64,000 bases of DNA from Pseudomonas japonica. Lineage in GTDB: Bacteria; Pseudomonadota; Gammaproteobacteria; Pseudomonadales; Pseudomonadaceae. The translations under genes and the position numbers were made by a program. Below the pieces are notes generated by a model. The model saw nothing but the letters and a program-made list of their open reading frames with translations, was not told the DNA's origin and ran no database searches. The stretch covers positions 186,001 to 250,000 of the forward strand of contig NZ_JAAMQU010000007.1 of assembly GCF_013522925.1 (NCBI RefSeq), written 5' to 3'. This document shows positions 58,501-64,000 of this stretch, piece by piece; positions within the stretch are counted from its first letter, which is position 1, and each line of letters starts with the position of its first letter.

Positions 58501-59109
58501 ATGGGAATGAGTGGGTTACGGGAACGACAGAAGGAACAACGCCGGCAGGCCATCCTTGCCGCCGCGCTGGCACTGTTCGAGGATCAAGGCTTCGCTGCCA
58601 CCACCGTGGAACAGATAGCCACCCGCACGGGGGTTTCTACCCCCACCGTGTTCAATTACTTCGGGAGCAAGCAGGAGATCCTGCTGGCCGTGGTGGAGCA
58701 GGCCAACCAGGTGGCGGTAAGCGATGCCCGGTTGAGCCTGCCGGACTTCGATAACGCGGTGGACGCCATGTGCCATCTCGAGGCCTTGATCGTGCGACAC
58801 GAACTCAAGGTCCTTCCTCCCACCATCTGGCGCGAGTTGTTGCCCCTTGGGCTATTGGCCGCCCGCCCGGAAACCGTATTGCCACTGAACGCGAGGCTGG
58901 TGGAAGAAATAGGCCGGCTGCTGCGTGATTTGCAGGCCCGCCAGTTGCTCAACGCTCGGCTCGATGCAGACTATCTGGCGTGGTTTCTCAATGACTACAG
59001 CACCCTGCTGTTCATGCGCCTGGTTCAGGAGGACACCCCTGACCTCACAGCCCATGCCAAACGTGTAAGGCAGATGACGCAGATGCTGTTTGACGGGCTC
59101 GCTCCCTAG
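58501..59109 (+). CDS. TetR-family transcriptional regulator
   Basis: The product (202 residues) has the TetR N-terminal DNA-binding domain: RRQAILAAALALFEDQGFAATTVEQIATRTGVSTPTVFNYFGSKQEIL read in parts, about residues 15-62. The C-terminal ligand domain is all-helical. An ATG at 58507 is an alternative start. It is divergent from the serine hydrolase gene with a nested palindrome between them, and probably represses the whole minus-strand cluster (52485-58381). The inducer is unknown. Confidence 0.9.
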   Translation: MGMSGLRERQKEQRRQAILAAALALFEDQGFAATTVEQIATRTGVSTPTVFNYFGSKQEILLAVVEQANQVAVSDARLSLPDFDNAVDAMCHLEALIVRHELKVLPPTIWRELLPLGLLAARPETVLPLNARLVEEIGRLLRDLQARQLLNARLDADYLAWFLNDYSTLLFMRLVQEDTPDLTAHAKRVRQMTQMLFDGLAP

Positions 59110-59279
59110 GCTCGCAAGCTCGGCGGCTGGCGTACCCCCGCTGGCCCGCGTTACTCGGTGATGATCGGCATCGGCCGGAATGATGGCCGATGCTTCCGGT
59201 ATCTTGCTAAAATCGACTCCGCCAAGGGCCCTACCCAGCCCTTACCACCGCGTATCAGCAACCGCCAGGAGAATGCCCG

Positions 59280-59453
59280 ATGGCAACCCCCAAGAAACGG
59301 CCCAACAAGGCCAAGAGCATTGTTGCCCAACCACTGTTCAGGTCCAGGCAAGAACGCCCAGGCAAAGGAAAAGGCAGTTATAAAAGAAACGGCTCCCCTC
59401 AGTGGGAGCCGTCTTCGTTTCCGGGGTTGGTAAATATCACCGAAGCAGCCTGA
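59280..59453 (+). CDS. arfA: Alternative ribosome-rescue factor A
   Basis: This 57-residue ORF encodes ArfA, which recruits release factor 2 to ribosomes stalled on nonstop mRNA. The family core PLFRSRQERPGKGKGSYKR (about residues 18-36) is present, with a basic N-terminus. AGGAG lies eight bases before the ATG. A perfect nine-base hairpin at 59389-59412 lies inside the coding region, after codon 37. In ArfA-containing bacteria such a hairpin makes the mRNA end before the stop codon, so that tmRNA removes the product unless trans-translation fails. The codons after the hairpin are poorly conserved, as expected. Confidence 0.9.
   Translation: MATPKKRPNKAKSIVAQPLFRSRQERPGKGKGSYKRNGSPQWEPSSFPGLVNITEAA
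59389..59412 (+). terminator. Intragenic terminator / RNase III-type hairpin in arfA
   Basis: ACGGCTCCC (59389-59397) pairs perfectly with GGGAGCCGT (59404-59412) around CTCAGT, followed by CTTCGTTT. It is located within the arfA reading frame rather than after the stop at 59453, and could also serve the convergent ClpP-like gene. Confidence 0.75.
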
Positions 59454-59479
59454 AGGCTTCGCTTGCAGGCCGATGCCAG

Positions 59480-60031
59480 TCAGCCGTGCACGCTATAGCA
59501 CACAGCGTCCGCCGGCATGGGCAGTTCGTCGACGGCGTGGACCACGCCCGCACCCAAGGCTTCCTCGGCATTGAGAATGCGGGGAGCGGCGATCAGGCAG
59601 CTCGAAACATCAAGCGGAACGCTGGCGCCATAGGTGCGCTCGTCAACGATGCGTGAATAAAGCTCGAGGTCATAATCCAGGCTCATGGCGTACTCGGACA
59701 TCCGCGCATGGTCCACCGAGCCGTGCAGGTTCCAGTGGAACGGGTGGAACAGGAACTTGCTGTGCTTGCAGGCCGTGCGCCGCTCGCCTGCGAGAAAAAT
59801 GATATTGCCCATGGATTCCACCGTGCCCAGGTTATGGGTGTGCACAGGGATGGGTAATGCGATGAGGAAGTTGTACAGCGAAAAGCCATAGCTGCACTCG
59901 CCGCCCATGGTTGCGATCTTGATCACGATGTCGGAAGCGCCTTTCTGCACCGCCAGCGAACACTTCTCGATCAACTCTCCTGTGGAGGTGGAATTGATCG
60001 ATGAAGTGAAATGCACAATGTGTGTGGTCAT
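59480..60031 (-). CDS. ClpP-family serine protease-like protein
   Basis: The product (183 residues from the ATG at 60031) has the ClpP/crotonase fold. The oxyanion-region TMGGECSYGF (about 41-50), the nucleophile Ser73 in VESMGNII and His96 in FLFHPFHW are in ClpP order; a later Asp completes the triad. Sequence around the nucleophile (SMGN rather than SMAA or SSAA) sets it apart from housekeeping ClpP, and no ClpX gene is adjacent. It is therefore a ClpP-like paralogue with unknown substrates. It is convergent with arfA. Confidence 0.85.
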   Translation of the reverse strand: MTTHIVHFTSSINSTSTGELIEKCSLAVQKGASDIVIKIATMGGECSYGFSLYNFLIALPIPVHTHNLGTVESMGNIIFLAGERRTACKHSKFLFHPFHWNLHGSVDHARMSEYAMSLDYDLELYSRIVDERTYGASVPLDVSSCLIAAPRILNAEEALGAGVVHAVDELPMPADAVCYSVHG

Positions 60032-60363
60032 GGGTGACTGCTCTCCATGCGGCAAAGTAAAGCGAACTGATCATGCCCGTACGTCTTGGGCGACAGCCCT
60101 TGGCCTGCCGCGTAGGCTGGGCCTCGGCCGCAGGTTGAGGGGGCGATGTAACGGCACATACCCTCAAGGGACCGGCGGCGGCTATAAATGTGGAACCAGC
60201 CAGCGACCGGCCAGTTCAAGAGGGCCCGTGCCGCAGGACGAACGGCCCAAAATAACAGCACGCTGATTATTGGAGCACGATGGGCTTTTGGTGACTTGAA
60301 ATAGTCCGTCGCGGGTGGCGAAGTTATAGGAGAATTGCCCGCCTGAATCCTTCGGAGGCTGTA
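60032..60363. other. Intergenic region without a recognised gene
   Basis: This 332-base divergent space separates the ClpP-like gene from the exported protein at 60364. Several imperfect GC-rich hairpins are visible (for example around 60110-60125), but I find no ORF with a ribosome site, no tRNA and no clear operator. Confidence 0.4.
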
Positions 60364-60969
60364 ATGTCCCTACCCCGCTCCCTCGCCTGGTCCCTCGGCC
60401 TGATTGCGCTTTGTGCCCTCAACGCCCCCGCCTGGTCGGCCCAGCAAGGCTCGAAAGCCGCCACCGCGCCGTCTGCTGCCAGCGCTGCAACCTCCATCTC
60501 CCTTCTGGCGGGCAAGCTGCGTTTCAGCCTGCCGTCGGGCTATGAAAGCGCCGCGTTGCCTCCGGGGGACGCCAGCAACGGAACGGCCGGGGCTGAGGGC
60601 ACGCTCTACATGAACGAAGCGCAAAAACGCATCGTGGTGGTGACGGAGATGCCGCTTCAGAACGCCCTTGATGCCAGCAAAGCGGAGAACGATGCTTTTC
60701 TGGCCAGTGCCAGCCAAGGTTTCATTAGCCGACAAGCCCAGGGCCTGCCCGACTTCCATCAGACCGGCGACAAGCGGGTGAGCCTGAACGGCCTCGCCGC
60801 CCAGCAGATCGACGCCACGGCCACGATTGGCGGCGGTAAAACCCTTACCACCTACTTCATGGCGGGTGCTGGGCCACGCATGGCGATCGTGCAGGTCATT
60901 TCAAGAGAAGCGGACCGCGCAGGGCATGACGCGGTGCTGCAGCGCATCACCTCAGGTGCTGCTCGCTGA
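60364..60969 (+). CDS. Exported hypothetical protein
   Basis: The product (201 residues) has a cleavable signal peptide (MSLPRSLAWSLGLIALCALN, ending AWSA), an alanine-rich linker (about 26-44) and one small domain from LLAGKLRFSLPSGYESAALP to the C-terminus. The ISLLAGKLRFSLP..Y opening and the GLAAQQIDATA block suggest a lipoprotein-like periplasmic fold, but I do not recognise the family. GGAGG is nine bases before the start (60353-60357). It lies upstream of the TonB receptor but is separated by 176 bases and is probably its own unit. Confidence 0.72.
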   Translation: MSLPRSLAWSLGLIALCALNAPAWSAQQGSKAATAPSAASAATSISLLAGKLRFSLPSGYESAALPPGDASNGTAGAEGTLYMNEAQKRIVVVTEMPLQNALDASKAENDAFLASASQGFISRQAQGLPDFHQTGDKRVSLNGLAAQQIDATATIGGGKTLTTYFMAGAGPRMAIVQVISREADRAGHDAVLQRITSGAAR

Positions 60970-61054
60970 CGCGGGCGCCCTGGTACCAAAAACGTTACCA
61001 GAGCGTACAAATCGACACTCGCTGTAAAATATGTAAATAAGATTTAACTCCGAA

Positions 61055-61069
61055 TACGAGTAATTATCA
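61055..61069. promoter_or_regulatory. Possible Fur site upstream of the siderophore receptor
   Basis: The right half ATTATCA (61063-61069) is a perfect Fur half-site; the left half TACGAGT agrees at only three of seven positions. The location, about 80 bases before a siderophore receptor start, fits Fur control, but the match is partial. Confidence 0.35.
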
Positions 61070-61145
61070 TCACCGCCCAGACGGCGCTGTAGAGCGCCCG
61101 GGCGCGCCGACGCACTCGGCGATATCAGTATTCGGGAACCCCATC

Positions 61146-63404
61146 GTGCTTCTGCTTCCACCCAAGCGCCCTGTCGCTTTGGCTGTTATCGCAGCCTCTT
61201 TCTCCACTGCCGTGATTGCCGCGGACGCCACTAATCCATCACCTGCTACCCCATCACCTGCGCAATCCGCGCCTGCTGTGATGCTGGACGAAACCCTCGT
61301 TACCGCCGAGCAGGAACTGAAGCAAGCACCAGGTGTGTCGGTGATTACCGCCGAGGACATCCGCAAAGCACCGCCGGTCAATGACCTTTCCGACATCATC
61401 CGCAAAATGCCAGGCGTCAACCTGACAGGTAACAGTGCCAGCGGCGTGCGCGGCAATAATCGCCAGATCGACATTCGAGGCATGGGCCCGGAGAACACGC
61501 TGATCCTGGTGGACGGCCTGCCGGTCACGTCTCGCAACTCGATTCGTTATGGCCGGACAGGCGACCGGGATACCCGTGGCGATACCAACTGGGTGCCCGC
61601 GGAACAGGTAGAACGTATCGAAGTGATCCGCGGCCCTGCCGCCGCCCGCTACGGCAATGGCGCCGCAGGCGGTGTGGTCAACATCATTACCCGCCAGCCT
61701 ACGAAGGAAACCCACGGGACCTTCACGGTGTATACCGACATTCCCAAAGACAGCGACGAAGGCGCGACCAAGCGCGCAAACTTCGGGTTGAGCGGGCCGC
61801 TTACAGAAAACCTCACGTACCGCGTGTACGGCAACATGAGCAAGACGGACCGCGACAGCAGCGACATCAACAAAGGCCACGAGGCCGACGGGGAAGCCGC
61901 GGCCGCAGGTGCCGAAGGCGTTCGCAATGCTGACTTCAACGGCCGCCTGAGCTGGAAACTGGACAACCGACAAAGCCTCGATTTCGACGCCGGCTTCAGC
62001 CGCCAGGGCAACATTTACGCCGGCGACACCCAGTACAACTACGACTTGCAAACCAACCCCAAGGCTTCCAGTGCAAGCCCTTGGGTTGGCCGGGAAACCA
62101 ACAAGCTGTACAGGCAGAATTTCGCGGTCACCCATAACGGTGACTGGGACTTCGGCACCAGCAAGTTCTTCCTTCAATACGAACATACTCGTAACCGCCG
62201 CCTCGACGAGGGCCTCACCGGGGGCGTGGAAGGCACGATCGATTCGACCGACTTCTCCACCAGCGACCTGAAGAGCTACCTGGCGCATGGCGAATTCAAC
62301 CTGCCGCTCGCCACGCGCGTGGACCAGACGCTGACGGTGGGCGGCGAGTGGAACCGCCAGGAGCTGGACGACCCCGCCTCCACCAGCCAAGCGATGTCTT
62401 CGGGCAGCTACTGGAGCGGTTCCACCGCTGCGGATTCCATTGCAGGGGTCGCATCCGGCACCCGCAGCAGCGCAACAGGGGCAACCATTGGTTCGCTGTT
62501 CACCGAAGACAACATCGAACCCTGGGAGGGAACCGTGCTCACCCCCGGGTTGCGCATGGACCAGCACAGCGAATTTGGCGTGAACTGGTCGCCCAGCTTC
62601 AACCTGTCCCAGCGCCTTAACGATGACTTCACCATAAAGGCCGGCATTGCCCGGGCGTTCAAGGCACCCAACCTCTATCAGCTGAACCCCAATTACCTCT
62701 TGCTGAGTTCGGGCAACGGTTGCCCCATAGGCAGTACCGGCAGTTGCTACATCCTGGGCAATGCCGATTTGAAGGCCGAGACCAGCGTAAACAAGGAACT
62801 GGGGATCGAGTTCAAGCGGGACGGTTACATCGCGGGGCTGACGTTCTTCCGCAATGACTACCGGAACAAAGTGGTAGCAGGCACCGACGTGGTCGGCTAC
62901 TCCTCCGGAGGCAACATGATCCTAAAATGGGAAAATGCCAAAAAGGCGGTGACCCAAGGCCTGGAAGCCAACCTCACGGTGCCGATGTCGGACAGCGTGA
63001 CCTGGACCACCAACGCCACCTATATGCTGGAAAACAAGGACCTGGATACCGGCAACGTGCTGTCGATGATCCCGCGCTATACGGTTAACTCGATGCTGGA
63101 CTGGCAGGCAACCGAGAAGCTGTCGACACAACTGAGCGTGACCAGCTTCGGTCGCCAGAAGCCGCCCACCAGTGGCACCACCAAGGTAGACGCCGCCGGC
63201 GTAGTCACGGACGAAGTGGGCGCTTACAGCCTGGTGAACGTCAACCTCAGCTACCAGCTCACCAAGAACGTGCGGTTGGGCGGCGGCGTGAACAACCTGC
63301 TGGACAAGAAGCTGTACCGCGAAGGGAACTCCAACTCCGCAGGTGCGGCCACTTACAACCAACATGGCCAGGCGGTATACGCCAGTGTGACCACATCATT
63401 CTGA
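61146..63404 (+). CDS. TonB-dependent catecholate siderophore receptor, FepA/PfeA/PirA-like
   Basis: The 752-residue receptor has a signal peptide (ending VIAA), a TonB box-like ETLVTAEQ (about 49-56), a plug domain (about 60-190; VNDLSDIIRKMPGVNL, RGMGPENTLILVDGLPV, VERIEVIRGPAAARYGNGAAGG in parts) and a 22-strand barrel ending SVTTSF. SIRYGRTGDRDTRGDTNWVP (in part) is characteristic of the FepA/PfeA/PirA branch for enterobactin-like catecholates. The GTG at 61146 is the apparent start, without a strong ribosome site. No cognate two-component or sigma-factor genes are adjacent. Confidence 0.9.
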   Translation: MLLLPPKRPVALAVIAASFSTAVIAADATNPSPATPSPAQSAPAVMLDETLVTAEQELKQAPGVSVITAEDIRKAPPVNDLSDIIRKMPGVNLTGNSASGVRGNNRQIDIRGMGPENTLILVDGLPVTSRNSIRYGRTGDRDTRGDTNWVPAEQVERIEVIRGPAAARYGNGAAGGVVNIITRQPTKETHGTFTVYTDIPKDSDEGATKRANFGLSGPLTENLTYRVYGNMSKTDRDSSDINKGHEADGEAAAAGAEGVRNADFNGRLSWKLDNRQSLDFDAGFSRQGNIYAGDTQYNYDLQTNPKASSASPWVGRETNKLYRQNFAVTHNGDWDFGTSKFFLQYEHTRNRRLDEGLTGGVEGTIDSTDFSTSDLKSYLAHGEFNLPLATRVDQTLTVGGEWNRQELDDPASTSQAMSSGSYWSGSTAADSIAGVASGTRSSATGATIGSLFTEDNIEPWEGTVLTPGLRMDQHSEFGVNWSPSFNLSQRLNDDFTIKAGIARAFKAPNLYQLNPNYLLLSSGNGCPIGSTGSCYILGNADLKAETSVNKELGIEFKRDGYIAGLTFFRNDYRNKVVAGTDVVGYSSGGNMILKWENAKKAVTQGLEANLTVPMSDSVTWTTNATYMLENKDLDTGNVLSMIPRYTVNSMLDWQATEKLSTQLSVTSFGRQKPPTSGTTKVDAAGVVTDEVGAYSLVNVNLSYQLTKNVRLGGGVNNLLDKKLYREGNSNSAGAATYNQHGQAVYASVTTSF

Positions 63405-63417
63405 GAAGTTGATGCAA

Positions 63418-63461
63418 GCCGGAAGCGATGGTGCCCGCGGGGCCTGGCGTTCGCTTCCGGC
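63418..63461. terminator. Bidirectional hairpin between the receptor and acetyltransferase
   Basis: GCCGGAAGCGA (63418-63428) is the exact inverse of TCGCTTCCGGC (63451-63461), with flanking CAA/TTG pairs. It lies between two convergent genes. The loop is 22 bases; T-runs on either side are short. Confidence 0.65.
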
Positions 63462-63469
63462 GGTTTGCT

Positions 63470-63955
63470 TTAATCGCGCCCCAGGGCAAACTTCTCCAAC
63501 CCTTCCCCTTCCAGCCGATAACGTACCCACTCTTCGTGGGCCTTGGCGCCGATGGAGGTGTAGAAGTCGATCGCCGGCTGGTTCCAGTCCAGCACGCTCC
63601 AGTCCATGCGGCCGCAGCCGGTGTCATGGGCGATCTTCGCCAGGTGGCGCAGCAGCGCTTTGCCTGCCCCGATACCACGGTGCTGTGGCGACACGAACAG
63701 GTCTTCCAGGTACAGGCCCTTGCGGCCCTGCCAGGTGGAATAACTGAGGAAATACACGGCAAAGCCCACCGGCTGGCCATCCACTTCGCAGATCAAAGCC
63801 TTCGCGGGCGAGGGCTCGTCGAACAGGCTGCGCTCAATGTCAGCCAGCTTCGCCTGGACCTCGTGTTCGGCGTTTTCGTAGATCGCAAGCTCGGTGATGT
63901 ACCCGAGGATCACAGCGGCATCGCTTCGTGTGGCATCACGAATATGAAGGGTCAC
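63470..63955 (-). CDS. GNAT acetyltransferase, diamine-acetyltransferase-like
   Basis: The product (161 residues) matches the SAT/thialysine N-acetyltransferase group: IRDATRSDAAVILGYITELAIYE (in part), YSTWQGRKGLYLEDLFVSPQHRGIGAGKALL (in parts, with the acetyl-CoA loop QHRGIGAGK), and DWNQPAIDFYTSIGA. Related enzymes acetylate spermidine, thialysine or aminoethyl-cysteine. The substrate is not certain. It is complete, on the minus strand, at the right end of the window. Confidence 0.9.
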   Translation of the reverse strand: MTLHIRDATRSDAAVILGYITELAIYENAEHEVQAKLADIERSLFDEPSPAKALICEVDGQPVGFAVYFLSYSTWQGRKGLYLEDLFVSPQHRGIGAGKALLRHLAKIAHDTGCGRMDWSVLDWNQPAIDFYTSIGAKAHEEWVRYRLEGEGLEKFALGRD

Positions 63956-64000
63956 GGCAAAACATCCTTAAGCAATAGACGGTACCCAAGGATACTGGCT

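Noticed and set aside
1..64000. tRNA, rRNA, CRISPR arrays, prophage or integrative elements
   Set aside because: I looked for tRNA-like CCA ends, regular spaced repeats, integrases and transposases and found none that I could support by eye.

Overview
The window looks like a chromosomal segment of a high-GC fluorescent pseudomonad (Pseudomonas, probably putida-like). I infer this from gene content and family matches: a split nrdA/nrdB class Ia reductase with a doubled ATP-cone, a PA1167-like alginate lyase, a PA0142-like 8-oxoguanine deaminase, a nitrate reductase fused to a CysJ-type flavoprotein, an ArfA gene, and degenerate REP-like hairpins. I see no rRNA or tRNA genes, CRISPR array or intact insertion sequence. 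Species assignment is inference.

Layout. 1-4372: purine-nitrogen operon (puuE, uraD, alc, allA) followed by a Tsx-like outer membrane channel. 4406-5377: hairpins and a phosphopantetheinyl transferase. 5378-11326: nrdA and nrdB, separated by a small Fic toxin-antitoxin pair. 11363-14618: small genes (DUF411, DUF1289, LysR, two small exported proteins). 14733-22309: a second Tsx-like channel, divergent from an ABC transporter / Rieske oxygenase / 8-oxoguanine deaminase-like / reductase operon. 22323-32405: a cell-envelope glycan island on the minus strand (ugd, UDP-glucuronate epimerase, GT2, LAB-N protein, two ArnT-like transferases, a sulfatase-fold transferase), which I read as a lipid-linked uronic-acid modification system for LPS. 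32693-39605: an Fe3+-type ABC transporter convergent with a two-component system operon. 39828-44171: a Udh-like dehydrogenase, a GT4 glycosyltransferase and a debranching enzyme. 45110-47918: an RTX/delta-60 protein and alginate lyase. 48153-52471: nitrate reductase with a complete regulatory leader. 52485-59109: a TetR-flanked cluster of two hydrolases, a porin, a polyamine-type binding protein and a DUF3237 protein. 59280-63955: arfA, a ClpP-like protein, a catecholate siderophore receptor and an acetyltransferase.

Main result. Reading the promoters by eye gives a linked picture of nitrogen control. Four sigma-54-type promoters (GG-N10-GC) stand before the purine genes: puuE (98-113), tsx1 (3472-3487), tsx2 (15769-15784, minus) and the ABC/Rieske operon (15950-15965). 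Each has a CTGACCG element, in one orientation or the other, at about +12 to +23 from the predicted start. The last two are divergent and mirror images, so both transcripts should begin with the same 18 nucleotides. A fifth sigma-54 promoter (52354-52369, minus) precedes the nitrate reductase and lacks that element. Its leader instead encodes two hairpins with identical AACGUC loops, the second overlapping an intrinsic terminator, which is the architecture of NasT/NasR (ANTAR) antitermination. The sites suggest that NtrC-type activation plus an unidentified purine regulator controls a scavenging route from 8-oxopurines through urate and allantoin to glyoxylate and ammonia. All regulatory calls are from visual motif matching and need experimental confirmation.
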